From Mycolicibacterium helvum (lineage in GTDB: Bacteria > Actinomycetota > Actinomycetes > Mycobacteriales > Mycobacteriaceae): a stretch of DNA of 64,000 nt. Where the stretch lies: positions 3,348,001-3,412,000 of the forward strand of contig NZ_AP022596.1 of assembly GCF_010731895.1 (NCBI RefSeq), in the 5' to 3' direction. Below are positions 16,876 to 25,208 of the stretch, piece by piece. A model generated the notes under the pieces. It was not told the origin of the DNA. It did no database searches and saw nothing but the letters and a program-made list of their open reading frames with translations. The translations under genes and the position numbers were made by a program. Position 1 is the stretch's first letter. The number at the start of each line of letters is the position of its first letter.

Positions 16876-19239
16876 ATGCTCGGCGGCAAGTTTGCCAAAG
16901 ACCGTCTTCCCGAAGACCCGACACCGTTCATCGGACGGTCCCTGGAGGCGGCCACCGCAACGGACAAGTTGCGCGCTGCCCGGCTTGTCTCGTTCGTCGG
17001 GATCGGGGGGATCGGAAAGACGCGACTTGCGAAAGAGGTCGCGAAGCGTTCCGTCGGCGACTATCCAGACGGCGTGCACTTCGTCGACCTATCGGTGGCG
17101 AGTAGTGACCAGCTGGTTGAGCACACGATCCTCGATTCCCTAGGACTGGACACCTCTCCTGCTGCGTTGCTGCGAAGCCTGCTCGCTGACGGGTCTTGTC
17201 TGCTTGTACTGGATCGCTGCGAGGGGGTAGTCACAGCACTCGGGCCGATTGTGGCCGACCTGATCGCATGGTGCCCAGGGGTGAAGATCTTGGCCACCAC
17301 CCGCACCGAACTCGGCGTCGCCGGGGAGAACATCTACCTCGTTCCGCCGCTGTCGACCGAGTCACCTGACGGCGAGGGCATCAGCGATGCCGCAAAGCTC
17401 TTCATCGCGCGATCACAAGCGGTCACGGGGCGTCCAGTGCCCGAGGCCGGTCTTCACGACGTTGACGGTCTGTGCCGGCATCTCGACGGCATTCCGTTGG
17501 CGATCGAGCTCGCAGCGGGTCGAACCCGCTCGATGACCGCGCTGGAAATACGCACGCATCTTGATCAGCGATTCGAGATCTTGCGTGACGCACCCGGCGG
17601 CGCGTCGCATCAGACCAGCCTCGAGTCAGTGTTGGCCTGGACATGGGAGCGGTGTACGGCACCCGAACAGGAACTCTGGATGGCCATGTCGGTATTGGGT
17701 GGCGCCGTCACCGCTGACACGATCGCTGCCGTCCAGGATGTCGTCGTCGATGTTGAGCTTCTCAATACGGTGGATCGACTCACGGCGAAGTCGATTCTGA
17801 TCAGCGAGCAAACTTCAGCGACCCGTTATCGGCTGCTGGACACCGTCAGCTCGTTCGGGTTGCTCAAAGCTCAGAGCATTCTCGGAGATGAGCTGGTTGC
17901 CGCCATGCGGGACCGACATCTCGATCACTGTGTCGGTACCGCACGTACCGCCTTCGACGAGTGGTTCGGAGCGGATCAGAGCCGCATTCTGGCCAATCTC
18001 GAGAGCTCCATCGGAAACTTTCGCGCAGCGTTCGAGTGGTCATTGGCGGATGCGTCGCGCGCACATAAGGCGGTAGCGCTCTACGCGTTTCTATGGCCGC
18101 ACTGGATCGCCGGTGGCCACATCAAGGAGAGCTTGCTCTGGGTCGAGCGACTTGGGAATCGGACCGCGCCCAACGCCGCCGAGATGTGTGCCCACCTGCT
18201 CACGAAGGGCTGGGCGCAACTCCTGGGTGGCCTGCGTGCGGAGGCGGAGGAATCACTGGAGCGATGCCACGAAGCGGCGCTCGAAGCGGACTGTGCCGAA
18301 CAGGTATTCCTCTCCAAGGCGCTCCTCGGCTGCTGTGTCGCCATTCGTGGCCATGGCACAGAGGGGATCGCACTCCTGCAAAACGCCCTTCGGGGTGCGC
18401 AAGGACGGGTCCGGCCGTGGGCGCTGTCCATGTTGTTGGAACTCAACGCGGAACTTCGGGCGCTCTACGGTGATCGCCAGGTCGCCTTGGAGCAGTGCGA
18501 TGAGTGTGAGCAGATATGTCTCGAACACGGTGATGTCTGGTGCCACGGGTTGGTGTCTTGGGTGCGTTCGCTCGTCTACTACCTCGAGGGGGAGTACGCC
18601 CGCGCGTACACGGAGGCACGACGAACGTTAGAACTGAAGGCCTCGGTGCAGGATCTGCTCGGCGTGGCACTGGCTTCAGAAGTCGTCGCGTGGTCTCTGG
18701 CGATGCAGCAGGAGAATTCGTTCGCCGCTGAATTGTTGGGGATGACGGGGCGCTATTGGCAGCACTCCGGTAGTGAGCTGCTCATCGGCATTGATGTGTT
18801 GTCCGCCCAACGCGAACGCGTTCTCGAACAGTTGTTCCTTGAGCTCGGTACCGACGCCGTCGAATTGCAGCAGCGAGTCGAGCCGAAGATCGCGCTCATG
18901 AACTTCCCCGAGGTCGTTGCCACGTTCGCGGCGCGACGACTACCGACGGCGTTGACCTCCTCGGTTCGCGTTGACGACGCGTCGCGGCCCGAGCGGACGC
19001 ATGGCGGCTTCGATGCGCCCGCTTCACCGATGACGGGCGGCCTCACTCGCCGGCAGAGTGAAGTGGCGCGGCTCGTTGCGGAGGGCAAGACGAATCGAGA
19101 GATCGCAGATGCCCTGTTCATCGGGATCCGGACCGTGGACACCCATGTCGCCCAGGTCCTTCGCAAACTCAATGTGACACGGCGCGTTGAGGTGGCACGC
19201 CTCATGGTCTCCTCGGAGAACACGCAAACCTCGCGTTGA
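16876..19239 (+). CDS. Large ATPase-LuxR transcriptional regulator (STAND type)
   Basis: The 787-residue protein combines an N-terminal NTPase of the STAND/NB-ARC type (FVGIGGIGKTR with Lys48 as the Walker A lysine; LLVLDRCEGV as Walker B; DGIPLAIELAAGRTR as the conserved GLPLA-like motif), a TPR-like helical middle, and a C-terminal LuxR helix-turn-helix of about 60 residues (LTRRQSEVARLVAEGKTNREIA). ATG 16876 sits six bases after GGAAGG; ATG 16849 has no such site. The product probably senses a ligand or partner through the helical region and activates transcription in an ATP-dependent way. A paralogue lies at 48628. Position suggests, but does not prove, control of the neighbouring mce operon. 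Confidence 0.9.
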   Translation: MLGGKFAKDRLPEDPTPFIGRSLEAATATDKLRAARLVSFVGIGGIGKTRLAKEVAKRSVGDYPDGVHFVDLSVASSDQLVEHTILDSLGLDTSPAALLRSLLADGSCLLVLDRCEGVVTALGPIVADLIAWCPGVKILATTRTELGVAGENIYLVPPLSTESPDGEGISDAAKLFIARSQAVTGRPVPEAGLHDVDGLCRHLDGIPLAIELAAGRTRSMTALEIRTHLDQRFEILRDAPGGASHQTSLESVLAWTWERCTAPEQELWMAMSVLGGAVTADTIAAVQDVVVDVELLNTVDRLTAKSILISEQTSATRYRLLDTVSSFGLLKAQSILGDELVAAMRDRHLDHCVGTARTAFDEWFGADQSRILANLESSIGNFRAAFEWSLADASRAHKAVALYAFLWPHWIAGGHIKESLLWVERLGNRTAPNAAEMCAHLLTKGWAQLLGGLRAEAEESLERCHEAALEADCAEQVFLSKALLGCCVAIRGHGTEGIALLQNALRGAQGRVRPWALSMLLELNAELRALYGDRQVALEQCDECEQICLEHGDVWCHGLVSWVRSLVYYLEGEYARAYTEARRTLELKASVQDLLGVALASEVVAWSLAMQQENSFAAELLGMTGRYWQHSGSELLIGIDVLSAQRERVLEQLFLELGTDAVELQQRVEPKIALMNFPEVVATFAARRLPTALTSSVRVDDASRPERTHGGFDAPASPMTGGLTRRQSEVARLVAEGKTNREIADALFIGIRTVDTHVAQVLRKLNVTRRVEVARLMVSSENTQTSR

Positions 19240-19296
19240 AGAGGTCCTTCCCCGTGGCGCTGCCCTGAACCCTCGCGCGCCCGTATGACCGAGATC

Positions 19297-19326
19297 TGGC
19301 GGCGGTTGGCGTTTCCAGCCGCGCCA
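19297..19326. terminator. Putative bidirectional terminator hairpin
   Basis: TGGCGGCGGTTGG can pair with CCAGCCGCGCCA across a CGTTT loop, with one bulged G and one G-U pair. The hairpin lies in the 137-base gap between two convergent genes (the LuxR regulator and rnhA), as expected for a shared terminator. It has no clear T-tract. Confidence 0.5.
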
Positions 19327-19376
19327 CGATCACGAGGCGTTTCGGCGGTGTCCTTACGTGTCGGGATCGAAAGTTC

Positions 19377-19850
19377 TCAGATCGAAACAGCTGAACCCGC
19401 GATCGCCTCCTGCAGACCCCGCGTCGCCAACTGGTCGGCCAGCTCGTTGTCGGCGACACCCGAGTGGCCCTTCACCCAAAACCACTCGACCTCGTGGCGT
19501 GCGCAGGCGGCCTGAAGCCGCTGCCATAGGTCGACGTTCTTCACCGGCTGCTTCGCGGCCGTCAGCCAGCCGTTGCGCTGCCACCCGGCCACCCACTTGG
19601 TGATGCCGTTGCGGACATAGGTGCTGTCGGTATAAAGGTGCACCGTCACGGATCGGGTGAGAGCCTCGAGCGCCATGATCGGAGCCGTCAGCTCCATCCG
19701 GTTGTTGCTCGTCTCGGTGGGCTCGCCTCCGCACATCTCACGGACGTGATGGCGCATGCGGAGCACCGCTCCCCATCCGCCGGGGCCCGGGTTGGGCCGG
19801 CATCCGCCGTCGGTGTGGATGACGACGATGTCGACGACGTCCTCAGTCAT
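19377..19850 (-). CDS. rnhA: Ribonuclease HI
   Basis: This 157-residue protein is a complete type 1 RNase H, which removes the RNA strand of RNA-DNA hybrids. By alignment with the E. coli enzyme the active-site residues are Asp14 ([12 protein letters not shown]), Glu53 (NNRMEL), Asp75 (LYTDSTYV), His129 (VKGHSG) and Asp139 (NELADQLA). The frame is open upstream, but ATG 19850 overlaps the stop of the preceding VOC gene by four bases and gives the normal length. It is the last gene of a reverse-strand run with prpE and the VOC gene. Confidence 0.95.
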   Translation of the reverse strand: MTEDVVDIVVIHTDGGCRPNPGPGGWGAVLRMRHHVREMCGGEPTETSNNRMELTAPIMALEALTRSVTVHLYTDSTYVRNGITKWVAGWQRNGWLTAAKQPVKNVDLWQRLQAACARHEVEWFWVKGHSGVADNELADQLATRGLQEAIAGSAVSI

Positions 19851-20479
19851 CCGCCGAGAATAGGCGGCGAAATCATCGCCGTCCGGACCGACATGCCCAG
19901 ATCGCGATGCCGCAGCGTGGTGATCCGGCGCCCGGGCTGTACGGCGTCCTTGACCGGCAATGTGTGGTCGCCGAAGAACGACGCGGTGGCATCGATATCG
20001 GCGACCACGTAGGTGATGCCCCACAACGAGGACGGACCCTCGTTCGCCGCGGCCGGTGCCCCGACGACCTCGAGGATCACCGATCCCAAGCGGAAGAAGA
20101 TCTGCCGCATCGGCTGACCACCGAGTTCGGCGTCGCGCTCCCGACGCGGCCGCAACCCGACGGCGGCCAGCGATTCGACGGTCTGGTTGAGGTTGGGCGA
20201 CAGCAGCACGACGTGGTCGATCGATGCCACACCGTTTGTGTGGGCGGCCGGCGGTGCGGGGTCGGTGTCGGAGCTCGCTGTCGGGATGCCGTCGAGCACA
20301 CAGTCGGCGGGCAGGCCCCGCAGCGTCCAGCTGAGAATGCCGGTGCCGTTTGATCGTCCGAGCAGACGGATCCGAACATCGCCGATGCGGCAGATGTCAT
20401 CGGCGTCCACGCTGAATCCCGCGTCGCGCCACGCGTCGGGCGGGTCAGCGATCTGGAACTCGTCGATGGTGACGGTCAT
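19847..20479 (-). CDS. VOC/glyoxalase-fold protein
   Basis: The 210-residue protein has a central vicinal-oxygen-chelate module. [23 protein letters not shown] starts a beta-alpha-beta unit and the later [18 protein letters not shown] starts a second. Residues 1-80 do not look like a second VOC pair. Only part of the usual metal ligand set is obvious, so an enzymatic role is uncertain. It overlaps both neighbours by four bases (prpE upstream, rnhA downstream) and is therefore translationally coupled to them. Confidence 0.75.
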   Translation of the reverse strand: MTVTIDEFQIADPPDAWRDAGFSVDADDICRIGDVRIRLLGRSNGTGILSWTLRGLPADCVLDGIPTASSDTDPAPPAAHTNGVASIDHVVLLSPNLNQTVESLAAVGLRPRRERDAELGGQPMRQIFFRLGSVILEVVGAPAAANEGPSSLWGITYVVADIDATASFFGDHTLPVKDAVQPGRRITTLRHRDLGMSVRTAMISPPILGG

Positions 20480-22344
20480 GGCTGGAGAATCGGCCGCAAC
20501 GTTTCCAGGACGGCCGGGTCCTCGATGGTCGAGGGCATCGGCTCATCCTTGCCGTGCGCGATACCGCGCATCGTCTTGCGCAGGATCTTGCCTGAGCGGG
20601 TCTTGGGCAGGGCAGGCACCACATCGACCAGACGGAGGCAGGCGACCGCGCCGATTTCGTTGCGCACCGAGGCCACCAATTCTTCGGCGAGGCCGTCGGA
20701 CGAGGCCCCGGCCTTGAGTACGACGAAGCCGCGCGGCACCTGACCTTTGATCTCGTCGGCCACCCCGATGACGGCGCATTCGGCCACCGCAGGATGGGCA
20801 GCCAGCACTGCCTCGATCGATCCGGTCGATAACCGGTGTCCGGCAACGTTGATGACGTCGTCGATGCGGCCCATCACGAACAGGTAGCCGTCCTCGTCCA
20901 GATAACCGCCGTCACCGGTCAGGTAGAAGCCGGGGTGCTCGCACAGATAGGACGACTCGTATCGGGCGTCATCGCCCCACAGCGTCGGCAGGGTTCCGGG
21001 CGGCAGCGGCAGACTGATGCAGATGGCGCCCTCCTCGCCTGGGGCGCACGGCGAGCCGTCCACCTGCAAGATCTGCACGTCGTATCCGGGCATCGGCACG
21101 GTGGGGGAGCCGGCCTTCAGCGGAAGGTGTTGCACGCCCATCGGATTGGCTGCGATCGCCCATCCGGTCTCGGTCTGCCACCAGTGGTCGACGACGGGCA
21201 CACCGAGTTTCGCCGACGCCCACGCATAGGTGTCCGGGTCCAGCCGTTCACCGGCCTGGAATAGGTACTTCAGACACGACAGGTCGTAGCGGTCCAGGTG
21301 CGAGGCGTCCGGATCTTCTTTGCGGATCGCCCGGATCGCTGTCGGTGCGGTGAACAACGCTTTCACGCCGTGTTCGGCGACGACCCGCCAGAACGCGCCG
21401 GGATCCGGTGTGCCGATGGGCTTTCCCTCATAGAGCACCGTCGTGGCGCCGGCCAGCAACGGCCCGTAGACGATGTAGGAGTGGCCCACCACCCATCCGA
21501 CGTCGGAGGCTGCCCAGAATACGTCGCCCGGGTCGATGTCGTAGATGTGCCGCATAGTCCACAGCAGCGCGACCGCATGGCCGCCGTTGTCGCGGACGAT
21601 GCCCTTGGGCTTGCCCGTCGTCCCGGAGGTGTAGAGCACGTACAGCGGATCGGTGGCGGCCACCGGCACCGGGTCGGCGGGCGTTGCCCCGGCCATCGCA
21701 TCGGTCCAGTCCACATCGCGGCCGTCGACTAGATCGCAGGTGTGCCGGTCCCGCTGGACGATCACGCACGCGGCCGGAGTGTGCGCGGCCAGCTCGAGTG
21801 CGTGGTCGAGCATCGGCTTGTACTCGATTACCCGGGTCGATTCGATGCCGCAGGACGCCGAGACGATCACCACCGGCTGTGCGTCGTCGATGCGCGTCGC
21901 CAGCTCGTGGGCGGCGAACCCGCCGAACACCACCGAGTGCACCGCACCCAGGCGGGCGCAGGCCAGCATCGCGATGACCGCCTCGGGGATCATCGGCATA
22001 TAGAGCACCACGCGGTCGCCCTTGCCGACACCCAATCCACGTAGTACGCCCGCGAAACGGGCTGTCTCGTCGAGCAATTCGCGATAACTGTAACTTCGTT
22101 TGGTCCCGGTGACAGGGGAGTCGTAGATCAGCGCCAGCTGATCGCCGCGTTCCGCGATATGCCGGTCCAGCGCGTTGGCGCAGGTGTTCAACTCGGCGTC
22201 GGGGAACCACCGGTAGAACGGCGGGTTGGTGTCATCGAGGATGCGCTGCGGCGCACGCGTCCACGACACCGCGCGAGCGGCCTGCGCCCAGAACTCCGCG
22301 GGGTCAGCGACGCTGGCGTCGAACAGTTCCCGGTATCCGGCCAT
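20476..22344 (-). CDS. prpE: Acyl-CoA synthetase, propionyl-/acetyl-CoA synthetase type
   Basis: At 622 residues this is a full-length adenylate-forming acyl-CoA synthetase of the Acs/PrpE group. It has the PrpE-like N-terminus (YRELFDASVADPAEFW), the ATP-binding LYTSGTTGKPKGIV, VDHWWQTETGWAI in the acyl-pocket region, the hinge GRIDDVINVAGHRLSTGSIE and the C-terminal lysine in SGKILRK. The reaction is short-chain acid + ATP + CoA to acyl-CoA + AMP + PPi. ATG 22344 follows GGGAGGAAG. PrpE is favoured over Acs by length and motif spelling, but propionate specificity is inferred. Propionyl-CoA would link to the lipid- and BCAA-degrading genes of the window. Confidence 0.85.
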   Translation of the reverse strand: MAGYRELFDASVADPAEFWAQAARAVSWTRAPQRILDDTNPPFYRWFPDAELNTCANALDRHIAERGDQLALIYDSPVTGTKRSYSYRELLDETARFAGVLRGLGVGKGDRVVLYMPMIPEAVIAMLACARLGAVHSVVFGGFAAHELATRIDDAQPVVIVSASCGIESTRVIEYKPMLDHALELAAHTPAACVIVQRDRHTCDLVDGRDVDWTDAMAGATPADPVPVAATDPLYVLYTSGTTGKPKGIVRDNGGHAVALLWTMRHIYDIDPGDVFWAASDVGWVVGHSYIVYGPLLAGATTVLYEGKPIGTPDPGAFWRVVAEHGVKALFTAPTAIRAIRKEDPDASHLDRYDLSCLKYLFQAGERLDPDTYAWASAKLGVPVVDHWWQTETGWAIAANPMGVQHLPLKAGSPTVPMPGYDVQILQVDGSPCAPGEEGAICISLPLPPGTLPTLWGDDARYESSYLCEHPGFYLTGDGGYLDEDGYLFVMGRIDDVINVAGHRLSTGSIEAVLAAHPAVAECAVIGVADEIKGQVPRGFVVLKAGASSDGLAEELVASVRNEIGAVACLRLVDVVPALPKTRSGKILRKTMRGIAHGKDEPMPSTIEDPAVLETLRPILQP

Positions 22345-22462
22345 CCCGGCTTCCTCCCGTCGTTGGGTGGTAGCACGGTAGCGCGGGGCGATGGCGCAGA
22401 CCTCCCCTACGCCAGGTTTGTCGGCAAACGCACCGACATCTGCGCCGAACGGCAAGTCCCGG

Positions 22463-22891
22463 TCAGGTCAGTGCGGCGAGATTCTCCACCGACTTCTGGA
22501 CCTCGGATTCGAGCACCTTTGCGACGAGGCGGCCGACGGGGCCATTCAGCAGTCCGCCGGAGATGTCCGCCTTCAGGCGGAAACAGGTTCCCGGGTGCTC
22601 GTCGATGACCCGCATTGTGATGCCGATCCCGATGCCGCCGCGCCCCCAGCCGCGCATTTCGATCGCCTTCGGTGCGTCGTAGTTGGTGACGTTCCAATGG
22701 ATGGTGTTGCGGAAGCCCTTCACCTTGATCAGCGACGACACCTGGGTGCCTTCACGGACGACCAGCGGCACAGGGCTGCGCCAGTCGCCGAAGATCGTCA
22801 TCCATTCATCGAAGCGGTGCAGATTCGAGGCCAGTTCCCAGGCTCGCTGGGGTGGGACAGCAGAGGAGACAGCCACGTCAACGGTTGCCAT
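22463..22891 (-). CDS. SRPBCC-superfamily protein (polyketide cyclase/START-like)
   Basis: This 142-residue protein has the helix-grip fold signature: ATVDVAVSSAVPPQRAWELASNLHRFDEWM at the start and a long C-terminal helix (LLNGPVGRLVAKVLESEVQKSVENLA). Such proteins bind hydrophobic ligands; mycobacteria have many of unknown function. It is transcribed divergently from the crotonase gene with only 44 bases between start codons, so the two promoters must overlap. Confidence 0.8.
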   Translation of the reverse strand: MATVDVAVSSAVPPQRAWELASNLHRFDEWMTIFGDWRSPVPLVVREGTQVSSLIKVKGFRNTIHWNVTNYDAPKAIEMRGWGRGGIGIGITMRVIDEHPGTCFRLKADISGGLLNGPVGRLVAKVLESEVQKSVENLAALT

Positions 22892-22922
22892 GGCGCCCGG
22901 GATACCCCAGGTGGCTGCGAGT

Positions 22923-22928
22923 TAATCT
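22923..22928 (+). promoter_or_regulatory. -10 element of the crotonase gene, probably leaderless
   Basis: TAATCT fits the mycobacterial TANNNT -10 consensus and lies seven bases before the ATG, the distance expected when transcription starts at the first base of the start codon. The short divergent spacer leaves little room for a leader. Confidence 0.45.
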
Positions 22929-22935
22929 CCACCCC

Positions 22936-23736
22936 ATGGCTGCTGTGGAATTCGAGGAAATCGAAGACGGGATCGCCGGTATCACCCTGAACCGGCCGGA
23001 GTTGCTCAACGCGATCGACGGAAACCTGATGGACGGCCTGGACGCCGTGCTTGACGAGCTGAGCTCCTGGAAGTACCGGGTCGCCGTCCTCACCGGGGCG
23101 GGGCGCGGGTTCTGCGCGGGCGCAGACCTCAGCGGCACCGGCAAGGCGTGGACCGAGCCGGCGGGTGCTCCGTTCAAGACGATGTACGACGGACAGATCC
23201 GGCTGGCCGACCAACTGACCCGGCTCTACGAACTGCCCATCCCGGTGGTCGGGGCGGTCAACGGGGTGGCCGTGGGCGGCGGACTCGCCTACGCCCTGCA
23301 CTGCGATATCCGGATCGCCTCGGACACAGCGCGCTTCGGCTCGGTGTTCATCAAGGCGGGCTTTTCGTCACTGGACATGGGGACGAGTTATCTGCTGCCC
23401 AAGATCGTCGGTGCGGGCGCCGCGCGGGAAATGATGCTCACCGGGCGGATCATCGACGCCGAGGAGGCCTATCGGATCGGGCTGGCGCACGAGGTGGTGC
23501 CCGCCGACAAGCTTGCCGATGCCGCGCTGGAGATGGCGCGCAGTATCGCAGCCAACAATGCCTTCGGGGTCTGGCAGACCAAGACCGGGCTGAACGCCGC
23601 CCTGGACGCGCCGAGCCTGCGGCACGCCAAAGAGATCGAGAACCGGACACAGATCCTGACCGGGTTCACCAACAACCCGCGCGAAGCCGCCATGGCACAC
23701 CGCGAGAAGCGCGCTCCCAAGTGGGATCCGCTGTGA
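22936..23736 (+). CDS. Crotonase-fold enoyl-CoA hydratase/isomerase family protein lacking both canonical glutamates
   Basis: The 266 residues show a full crotonase fold: LNRPELLNAID, the oxyanion loop GRGFCAGADL, GVAVGGGLAYALHCDIRIA, and TGRIIDAEEAYRIGLAHEVV. In classical hydratases two Glu residues act as acid and base, in GGGCEL and FGxPE. Here those positions read Ala118 (GGGLAY) and Phe138 (FGSVFIKAG). An Asp at 147 (SSLDMGTS) lies where dienoyl-CoA isomerase and PaaG-like members carry a catalytic Asp. So simple trans-2-enoyl-CoA hydration is unlikely; an isomerase or other CoA chemistry fits better. The stop lies three bases from the convergent LLM gene. Confidence 0.85.
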   Translation: MAAVEFEEIEDGIAGITLNRPELLNAIDGNLMDGLDAVLDELSSWKYRVAVLTGAGRGFCAGADLSGTGKAWTEPAGAPFKTMYDGQIRLADQLTRLYELPIPVVGAVNGVAVGGGLAYALHCDIRIASDTARFGSVFIKAGFSSLDMGTSYLLPKIVGAGAAREMMLTGRIIDAEEAYRIGLAHEVVPADKLADAALEMARSIAANNAFGVWQTKTGLNAALDAPSLRHAKEIENRTQILTGFTNNPREAAMAHREKRAPKWDPL

Positions 23737-23739
23737 TGG

Positions 23740-24606
23740 TTAGACTTTCGCCATCACATTCTCGGCGAACCACTCGAGGTTACGGATCTTGGCGTCCAGC
23801 GGCTCGGTGTCGGGTCCCTTGATGTAGGGGATCCGGAAGCCCACGATCACGTCGGTGACGCCCTTGTCTTCCAGCCGCTTGACGCCGTCCACGGTGAAGG
23901 CGTCAACGGAGATGACGTGGATTTGGAAGTCATCGCCGGTGCTGCCTTCCTCTTCGCGGTAGCGGTTCAGCTTGGCCAGCAGCTCGTCGAGGTCCTCGTT
24001 ACCGCCACCGTGCATCCAGCCGTCATTGCGCGCGGCGCGGCGCAATGCAGCATCGGCGTGCCCGCCGATCAGGATCGGGACTGGCGCGGACGGCGCGGGT
24101 GTCATCTTGGTCTTGGGGATGTCGTAGAACTCGCCGTGGAACTCGAAGTAGTCGCCACTGGTCAGCCCCTTGATGATCGCGATGCACTCGTCCATTCGCT
24201 TGCCCCGCTTCGCGAACGGCACACCCATCAGCTCGTAGTCCTCGGGCCACGGGCTGGTGCCCACACCCAATCCGACCCGATTGCCGATCAACGCTGCCAG
24301 CGAACCGGCCTGCTTGGCCACCAGGGCCGGCGGGCGGATCGGCAGCTTGAGGACGAAGAAGTTGAAGTGCAGCTTGGTAGTCACCGCACCCAGCGCCGCC
24401 GTCAGCACGAAGGTCTCGATGAAGGACTTGCCGTCCAAGAACTCCCGGTTGCCGTCCGGGGTGTACGGGTAGGTGGAGTCTGATTCGAACGGGTAGGCGA
24501 CGCTGTCCGGAATCGTCATCGCGTGGTACCCGGCCGCCTCGGCGGCCTGAGCGAGCGGGATGTAGAACGTCGGATCGGTCATGGCCTCGGCGTAGGTGAA
24601 TCGCAT
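23740..24606 (-). CDS. LLM-class (probably F420-dependent) oxidoreductase
   Basis: The 288-residue protein is of the luciferase-like monooxygenase superfamily, the subgroup that in mycobacteria usually uses coenzyme F420. It shows the TIM-barrel start (MRFTYAEAMTDPTFYIPLAQAAEAAGYHAM), the cofactor-region motif GNRVGLGVGTSPWPEDYELMG, and PVPILIGGHADAALRRAARNDGW. The substrate is unknown. The promoter region holds a KstR-like inverted repeat nine bases before the start codon, which would place it in the cholesterol/steroid regulon if confirmed. Confidence 0.85.
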   Translation of the reverse strand: MRFTYAEAMTDPTFYIPLAQAAEAAGYHAMTIPDSVAYPFESDSTYPYTPDGNREFLDGKSFIETFVLTAALGAVTTKLHFNFFVLKLPIRPPALVAKQAGSLAALIGNRVGLGVGTSPWPEDYELMGVPFAKRGKRMDECIAIIKGLTSGDYFEFHGEFYDIPKTKMTPAPSAPVPILIGGHADAALRRAARNDGWMHGGGNEDLDELLAKLNRYREEEGSTGDDFQIHVISVDAFTVDGVKRLEDKGVTDVIVGFRIPYIKGPDTEPLDAKIRNLEWFAENVMAKV

Positions 24607-24614
24607 GTCGCGAT

Positions 24615-24632
24615 AGTAGAATGCGTTCTACT
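24615..24632. promoter_or_regulatory. Inverted repeat resembling a KstR operator
   Basis: AGTAGAA and TTCTACT are perfect 7-base arms around TGCG. The core on the reverse strand, TAGAACGCATTCTA, fits the published KstR consensus TnnAACnnGTTnnA with one mismatch (ATT for GTT). It lies 9-26 bases upstream of the LLM oxidoreductase start codon, so a bound repressor would block that promoter. Confidence 0.5.
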
Positions 24633-24783
24633 TTCTGGGCTATAAATACTGGTAATCGGGATGAATGACCGTTGTGGAGCGGCGTCTGGCTCGGGCCCCG
24701 ATCAACAACGGAATGTGTTTAGCGCCCAGTCATACCGTGCCGAACGCGGCAAGTCGCGCAGCCCCACGCGGCACAGCTGGCCG

Positions 24784-24795
24784 GCCACTAGTGGC
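24784..24795. promoter_or_regulatory. Perfect 12-base palindrome upstream of the BlaI-type gene
   Basis: GCCACTAGTGGC is identical to its reverse complement and ends 35 bases before the blaI start codon, where an autoregulatory operator would be expected. It does not match the TACTACA-type BlaI site found farther on, so it may bind another regulator or be chance. Confidence 0.3.
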
Positions 24796-24830
24796 TGCGG
24801 ATGCCTATCCTTGCCCGGGAAGGATCATTC

Positions 24831-25208
24831 GTGCGCAGACAACCCGGCAGTCTCGAAGACGCCATCATCGCGGTCCTGGGCCGCCACCCCGCGATGAGTG
24901 TCGCCGAAGTACGGACCGAACTTGGCGGTGACCTCGCGCACACGACGGTGATGACCGCCCTGGTTCGGCTGACCGACAAGCAGCTGGTCACCAGGACAAA
25001 GGCCGGCCGGGCTTATTCGTATTCGCTTGCTGTGCCGGCCCCGGACCTTCCCGCACTGCGAGCCGCGATCAGGATGCGCAATGAATTGCATCGCGGGCAG
25101 GCACCCGACCGGGCTGACGTGCTAGCCAACTTCGTCGCCGCACTGGATCCCGCCGACGAAGCTGCATTGCGAAAATTGCTGTCCGACAACGGCTCCAGTG
25201 CGCCGTGA
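24831..25208 (+). CDS. blaI: BlaI/MecI-family transcriptional repressor
   Basis: This 125-residue winged-helix protein resembles the BlaI/MecI/CopY family: LEDAIIAVLGRHPAMSVAEVRTELG, the recognition region HTTVMTALVRLTDKQLVTR and the wing GRAYSYSL, with a C-terminal dimerisation helix. GTG 24831 is preferred over ATG 24801 because GGGAAGGA lies six bases upstream. Family members are inactivated by cleavage after a BlaR1-type membrane peptidase is triggered. The next gene is such a peptidase and overlaps it by four bases. Confidence 0.85.
   Translation: MRRQPGSLEDAIIAVLGRHPAMSVAEVRTELGGDLAHTTVMTALVRLTDKQLVTRTKAGRAYSYSLAVPAPDLPALRAAIRMRNELHRGQAPDRADVLANFVAALDPADEAALRKLLSDNGSSAP

Noticed and set aside
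24661..24931. Small forward frames in the LLM/blaI spacer
   Set aside because: They overlap the blaI start in another frame, have no ribosome-binding site and no recognisable domain.
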